From: JACRAO01 sp964490895
GTDB taxonomy: Bacteria; Bdellovibrionota; UBA1018
Direction of reading: 5' to 3'
Assembly: GCA_964490895.1 (NCBI GenBank)
Contig: CAZBEI010000070.1
Location: 1 to 12,026 of the forward strand
Length of the DNA stretch: 12,026 nucleotides
Shown: in pieces, positions 1 to 7,737 of the stretch
Layout: each line of letters opens with the position of its first letter
Numbering within the stretch: the first letter of the stretch is position 1
The notes under the pieces: generated by a model
The model's database searches: none
Seen by the model: only the letters and a program-made list of their open reading frames with translations
Told to the model about the DNA's origin: nothing
Position numbers and translations under genes: made by a program

Positions 1-8
1 GTCAAACC

Positions 9-2327
9 TCAAAACGGAGTCCCGATCATGAACTCGAAGTTCATGTCACTGTCGCCGGGTTTAATTTTAAGCGGAAATCCCCACTCGAATCGCAGTGGAC
101 CGATGGGCGAAAACCAGCGCAGCCCTAGCCCTGCGTCTGTCCGAATCACAAATGCATCTCCAAATGGAAAGCGGTCAAATGTATTGCCGGCGTCAAAGAA
201 TGTGACAAATTTAATTCCAGCCTCGCGGATAATCGGGTACTCAAGCTCAAACAAAGCCATCATTTCTATCCGCCCACCAGTGGGCTCTTCGAATGGTTTG
301 CCATCTTTTGTGAGCCGTGTTCGCTTGGGGCCAATCGTCCCAAATTGAAATCCTTTTAAGCTATTGGCTCCACCCATATAGAATCGCTCCGAAGGCGGAA
401 TAAGCTTGCCTCCAATTTCGTGGATTTGCCCGTACTCCAAGTTATTTCGAAATACAAGATCTCCTATCACCTTTGTGTAATAACGAGAATTGAGTATCCA
501 TTTTAAAAATTTCTTATCCCCACCGAGCCCCGCAGCCTCAAGCGTCACGCTTTGATAGTTGCCTCCGGTGGTTTCAAAGCGATTGTTTCTTTTATCTCTC
601 ACCACACTAAAAATCATGCTCGACAAAACTCCACGGTCTGCGTCCAAATCATCTTTGACCGCCGGATCATCTGCATTTTCAATGTCTTCGAGCTTTGTCC
701 CCTCGTTTTTGTATGTGATAAAAGCAGTGGTGTGATCATAGATGGGGTACCCCAGTCTCACATCAAAACCCAAACGCCTTGTAGTCCATTTATTGGGTAT
801 AAATTGAGAGACATAATAGGCATCTGCCCCCATGGACCACTTGCTGTCAAAAGCGTAGGGATCTGTAAATCCTAAATTGATACTTTTTTGTCTAGGATCT
901 TTGGTGAGTTGCGCAGCTAAACTCAAAGTCTGCCCTCGACCCATGAGGTTGATTTCTGAAATCTGGGTCGTAAAGAAAAAGCCACTCCCACTACTATAAC
1001 CAGCCCCAAGCGTAATCGTTCCTGTCGAACGCTCCTTGATAGAGATCTCTAAATTTAAAACATCCGCCCTGCCACCCTTGGGACTGACCGTATTGAAGAC
1101 CACTTCGCCAGGGGCAAAATACCCTAACCGTTCTACGTTTTCTTTGGATTCGCGCAGACGGGTCCCATTGTAAAGCTCTCCCTCTACAATTTTTAGTTCT
1201 CTGCGAATTACCTTGTCGTAAGTCTTGCTATTTCCAAGCATGATGATTTCGCCAAAGTGAATGAGGCTTCCCTTTTCAAAGTCGTACTCCATGTCTACAG
1301 TCTTATTTTCGTCATGGATATTCATTTTTGGGATCACATTGGTAAAGGCATAGCCTAGATCTTGATATTTCTCGGTCAGCTTTTGGATATCCGCATTTCT
1401 TTTCGAGATACTAAAAGTCTCTCCTGAGCGCAGACTGAGATCCTGAGCCAATTCTTCTTTTGTAAAAAGGAGCTCTCCACCAAAATCCACAGGCCCCATC
1501 TGGTAGGACTCTCCCTCCTCAACATAGAGAGTCACATACAGCCATTTTTTATCATCGCTCACGGTAACGACTGGGTTTTCGTATCGAAATTTGACAAACC
1601 CATGCTCTAAATACCAATATGTCAGTCGCTGCAAATCTATTTTAAAAGCAGATTCCTTAAAATTTCCGGAACCACTTAAAAAGGAAAATAGATTGCCTTC
1701 TTTGGTTTCCGCAAAGACGCTTTTGAGCTGGTCATCTGTAAAACGTGTATTATTTAGGAAAGTAATTTTTTTAATCTGCACACGGTCATAGTCGTTGATT
1801 TTATAGGTGAGTGTCACTTCGTCATCAGATTTTGTAGATTTGATGTCATAAGAAACTTTGGTTAAGTAAAAACCTTTTTCCTCATAATGTTTTTGAATAA
1901 GTGCGACATCTTCTTTGACCCGATTGACATCTAAGATGGACCACTCTTTGACTTTGATGACCTCTTTTAGGTCATCACTGGTCAAGCGTTCGTTGCCATC
2001 AAACTCGAGTTTTGAAATCACAGGGTGTTCTTTGAATTCAAAAATAAGCTTGACTTGGTCACCCCCTTCTTCCTCCCCTTGAGTGGCAATATCGTCAAAC
2101 CAACCGGCCTGAAAAAGAGTCTGAATATCTGAGTGGACCTGTTCTGAACTCAATGGCTGCCCAACTTTTGAACCTAGCTTTGCCAAAACAGCATCTTTCT
2201 CGATGCGTTTGAGGCCTTTTATTTCAATTTGATGGATCTTTTTACCATAGATCTCTGCAGATAAAGCAGTAAGACTAGAGCATAAAACAAAAAAGATCGC
2301 TGTGAGATTAAAAAAGTGTTTACTCAA
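9..2327 (-). CDS. bamA: Outer membrane protein assembly factor BamA (Omp85 family)
   Basis: BamA is the central component of the machine that folds and inserts beta-barrel proteins into the outer membrane. The 772-aa length is normal for the family. Residues 1-24 form a signal peptide ending LSA before EIYG. About 31-434 fit five POTRA repeats, opening with KIHQIEIKGLKRIEK. From about 435 to the end is an Omp85 barrel (GAGYSSGSGF, GFTDPYAFDSKW, ERFYMGGANSLKGF, FFDAGNTF) closed by a C-terminal FEFMIGTPF, a proper beta-signal with terminal Phe. The start is TTG, chosen because GGAG lies 7 nt upstream (2335-2338); the nearby ATG at 2340 is out of frame and stops within seven codons. The strand-exchange loop motif usually written (V/I)RGF reads LKGF (657-660), with Lys encoded by AAA. 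The gene follows lolD by 51 nt. In related genomes ompH/skp and lpxD usually follow, but the window ends here. Confidence 0.97.
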   Translation of the reverse strand: MSKHFFNLTAIFFVLCSSLTALSAEIYGKKIHQIEIKGLKRIEKDAVLAKLGSKVGQPLSSEQVHSDIQTLFQAGWFDDIATQGEEEGGDQVKLIFEFKEHPVISKLEFDGNERLTSDDLKEVIKVKEWSILDVNRVKEDVALIQKHYEEKGFYLTKVSYDIKSTKSDDEVTLTYKINDYDRVQIKKITFLNNTRFTDDQLKSVFAETKEGNLFSFLSGSGNFKESAFKIDLQRLTYWYLEHGFVKFRYENPVVTVSDDKKWLYVTLYVEEGESYQMGPVDFGGELLFTKEELAQDLSLRSGETFSISKRNADIQKLTEKYQDLGYAFTNVIPKMNIHDENKTVDMEYDFEKGSLIHFGEIIMLGNSKTYDKVIRRELKIVEGELYNGTRLRESKENVERLGYFAPGEVVFNTVSPKGGRADVLNLEISIKERSTGTITLGAGYSSGSGFFFTTQISEINLMGRGQTLSLAAQLTKDPRQKSINLGFTDPYAFDSKWSMGADAYYVSQFIPNKWTTRRLGFDVRLGYPIYDHTTAFITYKNEGTKLEDIENADDPAVKDDLDADRGVLSSMIFSVVRDKRNNRFETTGGNYQSVTLEAAGLGGDKKFLKWILNSRYYTKVIGDLVFRNNLEYGQIHEIGGKLIPPSERFYMGGANSLKGFQFGTIGPKRTRLTKDGKPFEEPTGGRIEMMALFELEYPIIREAGIKFVTFFDAGNTFDRFPFGDAFVIRTDAGLGLRWFSPIGPLRFEWGFPLKIKPGDSDMNFEFMIGTPF

Positions 2328-2334
2328 ATTTAGG

Positions 2335-2338
2335 CTCC
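2335..2338 (-). promoter_or_regulatory. Ribosome binding site deciding the TTG start of bamA
   Basis: The minus strand reads GGAG, then seven bases, then TTG. No in-frame ATG is available near the signal peptide, so this Shine-Dalgarno sequence supports TTG initiation. The first G of the motif is also the last base of a small hairpin (2338-2355). Confidence 0.7.
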
Positions 2339-2355
2339 ATAAACTATCGTTTATG
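2338..2355 (-). repeat. Short inverted repeat touching the bamA Shine-Dalgarno
   Basis: On the minus strand 7-bp perfect arms (CATAAAC and GTTTATG) flank a 4-nt loop GATA. The 3' arm ends on the first G of the bamA GGAG. The stem is AT-rich and weak. It might modestly affect ribosome access, or be chance; a transcript starting from the internal promoter candidate would carry only part of it. Confidence 0.35.
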
Positions 2356-2382
2356 TCTAGGTGGAATGGGCGAATTAGTCAA
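2354..2382 (-). promoter_or_regulatory. Possible internal promoter for bamA
   Basis: On the minus strand TTGACT (2377-2382) is followed after 17 nt by TAGACA (2354-2359). The -35 matches consensus at five of six positions; the -10 is poor. Transcription would begin near 2347, about 20 nt before the TTG start. The -35 overlaps the lolD stop codon. It could give bamA extra transcription independent of the upstream operon. Confidence 0.35.
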
Positions 2383-3068
2383 TTCACAAATAGACCATCC
2401 CTCATCACCAAGACACGATGCATCTTTTTAGCAAGTTCTCCATCATGTGTCACAAGTAAAATCGAAACCCCTGTAGTTTGATTGAGCTTGATCAAAAGAT
2501 CCATCACATTTTGAGAATTTGCAGAATCTAAATTTCCTGTGGGTTCGTCCACCAGCAAAAGTTTCGGGCGTAAAATCACAGCTCTGGCAATGGCCACACG
2601 TTGTTGCTCCCCACCAGAGAGCTCAGAGGGGCGGTGAGTGAGCCTGTGCCCAAGTCCAACAAATTGTAAAAGTGCCTCCGCTTGATAAGCTGCTGCTTTT
2701 TGTGCATGCCCTGCAATGAGGGCCGGCATCATTACATTTTCGAGTGCAGAAAATTCCAGCAACAAATAATGAAATTGAAACACAAATCCAATGGCTCGGT
2801 TTCGAAATAAAGCAAGCGCTTTTTCTGAAAACTTCGAAAGGTCTTGCTCTTTTTGACCAAAAAGTATGCGCCCGGCTGTGGGGGCCTCTAGAGTTCCCAA
2901 AATATGCAGTAGTGTGCTTTTTCCAACTCCAGACGCACCCGTGATCGCCACCATTTCCCTTTGTCCAATCGTCATATTGACTCCACGAATGACGGGTATG
3001 GTTTCGCCCCCTTTAAAAAAAGATTTCTGGATCCCTTCTGCTTTCAAAAAAGGAACTAAATTATTCAT
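2379..3068 (-). CDS. lolD: LolD-type ABC transporter ATPase (lipoprotein release)
   Basis: This is a 229-aa cytoplasmic ATPase of the LolD/MacB subfamily. It powers release of outer-membrane lipoproteins from the inner membrane to the periplasmic carrier LolA. All nucleotide-binding motifs are visible: Walker A GASGVGKS (44-51), Q-loop Gln98, signature LSGGEQQRVAIARA (150-163), Walker B LLLVDEPT (170-177) and the switch His208 in VTHD. The length matches LolD. Its ATG lies inside the end of the upstream permease gene (8-nt overlap, 3061-3068), so translation is probably coupled; a GAGG sits 9 nt upstream. LolD and MacB-type ATPases are hard to separate by sequence alone. The partner permease and bamA next door favour LolD. 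Confidence 0.93.
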   Translation of the reverse strand: MNNLVPFLKAEGIQKSFFKGGETIPVIRGVNMTIGQREMVAITGASGVGKSTLLHILGTLEAPTAGRILFGQKEQDLSKFSEKALALFRNRAIGFVFQFHYLLLEFSALENVMMPALIAGHAQKAAAYQAEALLQFVGLGHRLTHRPSELSGGEQQRVAIARAVILRPKLLLVDEPTGNLDSANSQNVMDLLIKLNQTTGVSILLVTHDGELAKKMHRVLVMRDGLFVN

Positions 3069-4278
3069 ACTTCAAAGCCTCAAAGGGTTGTCTTCGTGAA
3101 ACATGTATTGCAGGAAGTAAGGTTGCCAAAAAAACAATCAGAAGCGCAACCCCTAAAATTAAGAAAATTTCTGGCCACTTTTCCATAACTGGAAGATAGC
3201 CTAAAGAATAAATATCTGATGGAAGTTGGATGAATTTTGTTTGAGCCAATAAAAAATTTACTCCAAGCCCCATCAAAAGCCCAACACCGGAACCCACCAT
3301 TGCAATGCCCACTCCGATAAAACAAAAAAGTTTAAAACTTTGACTCGCCCGAAAACCCATGGCTTTTAAAATTGCAATTTCTTTGCTCTTGTCATGGATC
3401 ATCATCATGAGGGAACTCGCCACATTAAAAGCAGCCACCACAATAATCACGGTAAGCAAAATAGAAATTACCACTTTTTCGAGCTGGATGGCATAAAACA
3501 GGTTTTTATTGAGTTCGCCCCAATCTTTGGCCCGAAAAGGATATCCGAAGTTATCTGAGAGGCGGCTCGAAATGGCCCGAGTCAAAACTCCTGGCCTCAC
3601 TCTCATCTTAAAAGCAGTGACTTTGCCGGGTTGCTCAAGCCATTGCTGCAAGGAGCCTAACGTCGAAAAAATAAATTTAGAGTCATAGTCATACATCCCC
3701 ATTTGCACTATTCCAACGACTCTCACCGAAATCACTTTGGGTTGACCCAGGCCCTGAAGTCCAGGAAAAACAAGCTTGACGTTAGAGTCTACTTTTGCAC
3801 CGATTTTTTCTGCTAAAACAGAGGCCAATGCCACTTCTTGATCCCCCAAAGGCAAATGGCCGGCAATCACCCGTTCGGGCACAGAAGTCACCGAACCCAC
3901 TGTGCGGGTGTCCAATCCCTCAATCACTGCTCCAGCCACAGCCTTAGGGCCAGAGACCATAAGCTCAGTGATAAAAGAAGCGGTAACGGCTGTGACTTCG
4001 GGCGCTGTCTTTTTTATTTTTAATATAATGCCGTCCGGATTTTCGATGGGATCTCCGCGGGTGTATAAAATCACTTGCCCATTCATTCCATAGATGATCC
4101 GAGCCAGTTCGTTTTCAAATCCATTGATCACGCTCGTCACCACAACGAGCGCCAGTACCCCCAAAACCACTCCCGAAACTGAAACCCAGGCGATCAAAGA
4201 TAAAAACTGATCCGAAACACCTCGACTCAAAAGAAAGCGCTTGGCCAACAAAAATAGAAAAGAATTTTTCCCAGTCAT
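3061..4278 (-). CDS. lolC: LolC/LolE-family lipoprotein-releasing permease
   Basis: This is a 405-aa inner-membrane subunit of the lipoprotein-releasing ABC transporter. The topology is the family standard: a short cytoplasmic start, TM1 at about 28-50 followed by VINGFENELARII, a large periplasmic MacB-like domain at about 52-265, then three helices at about 268-292, 315-345 and 369-391. The FtsX-domain motif EIAILKAMGF (300-309) lies after TM2 and the C-terminus is LPAIHVSRRQPFEALKYE. Only one LolC/E-type gene is present in this operon, so the transporter may be a homodimer (LolF-like) or the second subunit may be encoded elsewhere. It overlaps lysS by four bases (ATGA, 4275-4278) and lolD by eight, with no strong Shine-Dalgarno, which suggests translational coupling. 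The symbol is given for the family; C versus E was not resolved. Confidence 0.92.
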   Translation of the reverse strand: MTGKNSFLFLLAKRFLLSRGVSDQFLSLIAWVSVSGVVLGVLALVVVTSVINGFENELARIIYGMNGQVILYTRGDPIENPDGIILKIKKTAPEVTAVTASFITELMVSGPKAVAGAVIEGLDTRTVGSVTSVPERVIAGHLPLGDQEVALASVLAEKIGAKVDSNVKLVFPGLQGLGQPKVISVRVVGIVQMGMYDYDSKFIFSTLGSLQQWLEQPGKVTAFKMRVRPGVLTRAISSRLSDNFGYPFRAKDWGELNKNLFYAIQLEKVVISILLTVIIVVAAFNVASSLMMMIHDKSKEIAILKAMGFRASQSFKLFCFIGVGIAMVGSGVGLLMGLGVNFLLAQTKFIQLPSDIYSLGYLPVMEKWPEIFLILGVALLIVFLATLLPAIHVSRRQPFEALKYE

Positions 4279-5771
4279 TTTGCCGTGCTAGGCCGCATAA
4301 GCGGAAATAAAATCACATCTCGGATGCTGGCAGAGTTTGTAAAGAGCATCACTAGCCGATCAATCCCAATTCCCTCCCCAGCCGTGGGAGGCATCCCGTA
4401 TTCTAAAGCCCTGACATAATCTTCGTCCATATCGCAGGCTTCTTCGGAGCCTTGGGCTTTTGCTTTGACTTGAGCACAGAAACGCTCCTTTTGATCCTGA
4501 GGATCATTGAGCTCTGAAAACGCATTGGCCATCTCTCTGCCATAGATAAAGAGTTCAAATCGATCCACCAAAAAAGGGTCTTTTTCGTTTTTGCGTGAAA
4601 GCGGCGAAAGGTCCAAAGGATAAAGCGTAATAAAAGTAGGCTGAATTAGGTTTTTTTCGACCTCTTCGTCAAAAATCACGGCCTGCAACTCCCCGATATT
4701 AAACTTTGGATCCATGGAGTGAGATTTTTTCTTTCCATACTCTAAAAGTTTTTCCCGGTCTCTCAAGTCTTTTAAGTTTTTAAAATCACTGTATTTTAAA
4801 ATCGAGTCTTCGAAGCTTAACCGCGCCCAAGGAGCGGTTAAATTAATTTCTGTGTTTTGATATTGGATTTTTTTAGATCCCAACACTTTCTCCGAAAGCT
4901 TTTCAAAAAGTTCTTCTGTGAGACTCATCAAATCTTCGTACGTCGCATAGGCCTGATAAAACTCCACCATTGTAAACTCAGGATTGTGCTTAATCGAAAT
5001 CCCTTCGTTTCTAAAGTTGCGATTGATTTCAAACACACGCTCAAATCCGCCGACCACTAACCGTTTGAGATAAAGCTCTGGAGCAATCCTGAGATAGAGT
5101 TCCATATCAAGCGTGTTGTGATGGGTGCGAAAGGGTTTAGCCAAAGCTCCTCCCACCACAGGATGCAGCATAGGAGTTTCCACCTCCATAAAATCACGCG
5201 CTAATAAAAATCGCCTGATCTCTTCGATAATTTTAAATCGTTTTCGAAAAATTTCTTTGGTCTCATCGCTCATGATCAAATCCAGGTACCTTTGTCGGTA
5301 CTTGATTTCGACATCCGAAATGCCATGGTATTTTTCAGGCCAAGGCTGAAGAGATTTTGTCAAAAGCGTGAGCGAGTCAGCATGCACGGAAAGCTCACCT
5401 GTTTTTGTTTTAAATATTACTCCATCTGAAAAAACAATGTCGCCTATGTCTAATGCCTTAAAATGAGCATAGCCTTCTTCGCCAAGTTTATCTTTTTGAA
5501 CAAAAATCTGAATGAGTCCTGAGCGGTCTTTGAGGGTCACAAATGCAGCTTTTCCAAAGAACCGAAGTGCCATGACTCGGCCTGAGACAGAACATTTGAG
5601 TGCTAACTTTTCTAACTCCTCACGTTCTTTTTCGTCGTACAACCGGTGGAGCTCAAGAGCGAGGTGGGAAGGGCAAAATCCATTTTTGTAAGGATTTTCG
5701 CCACGGGTTTTTACTTTTTCTAATTTCTCTAATCGAACACGCACCTGTTCAGAGGGATCTTCGTTTGACAT
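4275..5771 (-). CDS. lysS: Lysyl-tRNA synthetase, class II
   Basis: This cytoplasmic enzyme charges tRNA(Lys) with lysine using ATP. The 498 aa match class II LysRS. An N-terminal OB-fold anticodon-binding domain spans about 64-140 (VSGRVMALRFFGKAAFVTLKD). The catalytic core starts near 155 (VEIKYRQRYLDLI). Motif 1 ends in FMEVETPML (194-202). Motif 2 is VFEINRNFRNEG followed by HNPEFTMVEFYQAY (246-275). Motif 3 is GEGIGIDRLVMLF ending ILFPLMRP (466-494). The ATG at 5771 lies 6 nt after the trxB stop, with an AGGA 12 nt upstream inside trxB, somewhat far for a Shine-Dalgarno. The lysS-lolC-lolD-bamA order recurs in many deltaproteobacterial-type genomes. No inactivating change was seen. Confidence 0.97.
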   Translation of the reverse strand: MSNEDPSEQVRVRLEKLEKVKTRGENPYKNGFCPSHLALELHRLYDEKEREELEKLALKCSVSGRVMALRFFGKAAFVTLKDRSGLIQIFVQKDKLGEEGYAHFKALDIGDIVFSDGVIFKTKTGELSVHADSLTLLTKSLQPWPEKYHGISDVEIKYRQRYLDLIMSDETKEIFRKRFKIIEEIRRFLLARDFMEVETPMLHPVVGGALAKPFRTHHNTLDMELYLRIAPELYLKRLVVGGFERVFEINRNFRNEGISIKHNPEFTMVEFYQAYATYEDLMSLTEELFEKLSEKVLGSKKIQYQNTEINLTAPWARLSFEDSILKYSDFKNLKDLRDREKLLEYGKKKSHSMDPKFNIGELQAVIFDEEVEKNLIQPTFITLYPLDLSPLSRKNEKDPFLVDRFELFIYGREMANAFSELNDPQDQKERFCAQVKAKAQGSEEACDMDEDYVRALEYGMPPTAGEGIGIDRLVMLFTNSASIRDVILFPLMRPSTAK

Positions 5772-5777
5772 GGGATT

Positions 5778-6722
5778 TTAATGTCCTTTACCTGTACCTG
5801 TATTTTCCAAAAATCTCTCAGCGTCAATAGCGGCCATGCACCCCGTGCCCGCAGCCGTGACCGCCTGCCGATAGACATGATCCGCTACGTCTCCTGCTGC
5901 AAAAACTCCTGGAACATTGGTTTGAGTGCTGCCTGGTTTTGTCAGCAGATAACCTGCTTTATCAGAATTGAGCAATGAGCGAAAAAGAGAGGTGTTGGGC
6001 TCATGCCCAATAGCGACAAACACTCCCTCCACTTTGAGTTCTTGAGTTTGATTTGTCTTTAAATTTTGAATAACCACTCCACTCACTTCTTTTTCGCCTA
6101 AAATTTCTTGTATGCGCGAATCCCAGATAAAATTAATTTTTGGATTTTTAAAAGCTTTATCTTGCATGATTTTACTGGCTCTCAACACATCTCGCCGATG
6201 GATCACAGTCACTTTTTTAGCAAATTTTGTGAGAAAAGTGGCTTCTTCAAGAGCGGTATCTCCCCCTCCGACTACCACCACATCTAACCCTCGAAAGAAA
6301 AATCCATCACAGGTGGCACAGGAGGAAACTCCTTTTCCTAAAAACTTTTTCTCTGTGGGAATTTCAAGCCACTTGGCCGAAGCCCCTGTAGCAATGATGA
6401 GCGCTTGAGTCGCTATTTGCTCTCCCTCTGATGTCTCAAGTCGAAAAGGAGATTGATTGAGATCCACTTTTACAACTTGTCCTTGAAGAAACCGAGTTCC
6501 AAATCGTTCAGCTTGTTTTCGAAATGCCACCATGAGCTCTGGTCCAAGTATAGCCTCGGCAAAACCAGGGTAGTTCTCAACATCACTTGTAATCGTAAGT
6601 TGACCTCCAGGTTGCATCCCGTCAATCACCAAAGGGGTCAAATTAGCTCTTGCTGAATAAATTGCAGAAGTCAAACCTGCGGGTCCCGTGCCGAGAATCG
6701 TCAAAGCTTCTGTCTTATTCAT
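5778..6722 (-). CDS. trxB: Thioredoxin-disulfide reductase
   Basis: This cytoplasmic flavoenzyme reduces thioredoxin with NADPH. The 314-aa length is that of low-molecular-weight bacterial TrxB. The FAD-binding motif GTGPAG is at 11-16. The redox-active CATC is at 135-138, in the usual CATCDGFFF context. The NADPH-binding motif GGGDTALEE is at 152-160 with HRR at 175-177, which favours NADPH. The second FAD motif GVFAAGDV is at 272-279 and the C-terminal RQAVTAAGTGCMAA is typical. The ATG is only 2 nt after the stop of the upstream 71-aa gene and has no recognisable Shine-Dalgarno, so coupled translation is likely. No thioredoxin gene is in the window. Confidence 0.96.
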   Translation of the reverse strand: MNKTEALTILGTGPAGLTSAIYSARANLTPLVIDGMQPGGQLTITSDVENYPGFAEAILGPELMVAFRKQAERFGTRFLQGQVVKVDLNQSPFRLETSEGEQIATQALIIATGASAKWLEIPTEKKFLGKGVSSCATCDGFFFRGLDVVVVGGGDTALEEATFLTKFAKKVTVIHRRDVLRASKIMQDKAFKNPKINFIWDSRIQEILGEKEVSGVVIQNLKTNQTQELKVEGVFVAIGHEPNTSLFRSLLNSDKAGYLLTKPGSTQTNVPGVFAAGDVADHVYRQAVTAAGTGCMAAIDAERFLENTGTGKGH

Positions 6723-6724
6723 TT

Positions 6725-6940
6725 TTAGTGTTGGATGTGTTCAGCTAAGCCATTGGAACGAGATTGTCCTTCTTGCTCAAGCTTTTCTAGATCCACGAAC
6801 TCTACATTGGCCGAATCATCGGGAAGCTTTTTGAGCTCTTTTTCAAGCTCATCTTGTGTCATGAGCCCTCGCTCTATGTTTTTTTCTAAAGTACGAACAT
6901 CCCATTTCTTTTTTTCAACTGCGTCGTCTAAAAGTACCAT
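6725..6940 (-). CDS. Small charged conserved-looking protein, first gene of the trxB-lysS-lol-bamA unit
   Basis: I do not recognise this 71-aa protein. It is very rich in Glu, Asp and Lys, has no signal peptide or membrane segment, and is probably mostly helical (DDAVEKKKWDVRTLEKNIERG, then a TQDELEKELKKLPDD segment). The stretch KLPDDSANVEFVDLEKL looks like a conserved core; the C-terminal tail (QSRSNGLAEHIQH) looks less constrained. It stops 2 nt before trxB. The ATG has no Shine-Dalgarno but lies exactly where transcription from the promoter at 6947-6976 should start, so initiation may be leaderless. An in-frame TAA three codons upstream rules out a longer N-terminus. An internal Met (residue 27) preceded by GAGGG is a less likely start because it would remove the opening helix. 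Confidence 0.78.
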   Translation of the reverse strand: MVLLDDAVEKKKWDVRTLEKNIERGLMTQDELEKELKKLPDDSANVEFVDLEKLEQEGQSRSNGLAEHIQH

Positions 6941-6946
6941 AGTAAG

Positions 6947-6976
6947 TTAATAAAACAATGGGGGAGTTCGTGTCAA
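6947..6976 (-). promoter_or_regulatory. Promoter of the envelope operon, possibly leaderless
   Basis: On the minus strand a consensus -35 TTGACA (6971-6976) is followed after 18 nt by TATTAA (6947-6952). Six bases then separate the -10 from the ATG at 6940, putting the predicted start of transcription on or next to the A of ATG. It lies in the 44-nt gap after the rhomboid stop codon. No other good promoter was seen before trxB. Confidence 0.55.
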
Positions 6977-6984
6977 CCCAGTAG

Positions 6985-7728
6985 TCAGTGCCAAGTCTTA
7001 GGCCCTTCACTTTTGTCATCGTTGTCGACCACGAGGTGAAGCTTTCCTTTTGTCTTGGATTTTTTAAAAAGACCTCCCATTCCCCACTTTTTAAGCAGTC
7101 CTTGCTCACGTTTTCTCCTATAAATGCTGTAATTCGCGCTGACCCAAAGGTAGAAAAATCCAGCCGCCATCCCCCCCAAATGAGCTGCGCTTGAGAGTCC
7201 TGCTCTGCCGGAATACAAGGTCGTCATAAATTCGACCAGCGCTAAGATCCAAACAAAGTGTTTTGCTTTCATGGGGAAAAGCAGCATGAATAAGAAAACT
7301 CTTTCTCCAAACAAAATCCCATAGGCTAAAAGCAATCCATAAATAGACGCCGACGCTCCAATCATGGGGGTATAGATCCCGCTGCCACCCCATAAAATAA
7401 TTTGAAGGAGAAGATAGAGAACCCCAGCGCAAAACGAGCAAAAGATATAGTACTTGATAAACCTGTGTCTTCCCCAAAGAGCCTCCAAATCTCCGCCAAT
7501 AAAAACCAACATCAGGAGGTTTAAAAAAAGGTGCATCACGTCGCCATGCAAAAAGGGGAAAGTAAAGAGCTGCCAAAACCAAAATTTGAGGACCACGGCC
7601 GCCGGGACCAGCCCAAAGTAACTCAGGAGATTGCCTCCCAAAAACTGGTCGGCTGTCTGCTGGATAACAAAACAGGCAAAATTGGCGATGAGGAGAAATT
7701 TTACAACAGGCGTCAAGCGCATGGGCAT
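6985..7728 (-). CDS. Rhomboid-family intramembrane serine protease
   Basis: Rhomboids cleave transmembrane proteins within the lipid bilayer. The 247-aa protein has about six hydrophobic helices. The conserved set is present: H61, H66 and N70 in the HxxxxHxxxN arrangement of TM2, the nucleophile Ser126 in GASA (124-127) and the partner His183 in AAHLGGMAAG. The usual GxSG is GASA here; the Ser-His dyad is intact, so activity is expected, but the Gly-to-Ala change beside the nucleophile is notable. The C-terminal 50 residues are a hydrophilic, basic-then-acidic tail. The start is the ATG at 7728; a second ATG two codons later is equally possible and neither has a clear Shine-Dalgarno. It follows the epimerase-like gene by 9 nt. 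Substrate unknown. Confidence 0.88.
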   Translation of the reverse strand: MPMRLTPVVKFLLIANFACFVIQQTADQFLGGNLLSYFGLVPAAVVLKFWFWQLFTFPFLHGDVMHLFLNLLMLVFIGGDLEALWGRHRFIKYYIFCSFCAGVLYLLLQIILWGGSGIYTPMIGASASIYGLLLAYGILFGERVFLFMLLFPMKAKHFVWILALVEFMTTLYSGRAGLSSAAHLGGMAAGFFYLWVSANYSIYRRKREQGLLKKWGMGGLFKKSKTKGKLHLVVDNDDKSEGPKTWH

Positions 7729-7737
7729 TTTGTTATT

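Noticed and set aside
7118..7582. 154-aa minus-strand open frame inside the rhomboid gene
   Set aside because: It overlaps, in another frame, the helices and active-site motifs of a well-supported rhomboid.
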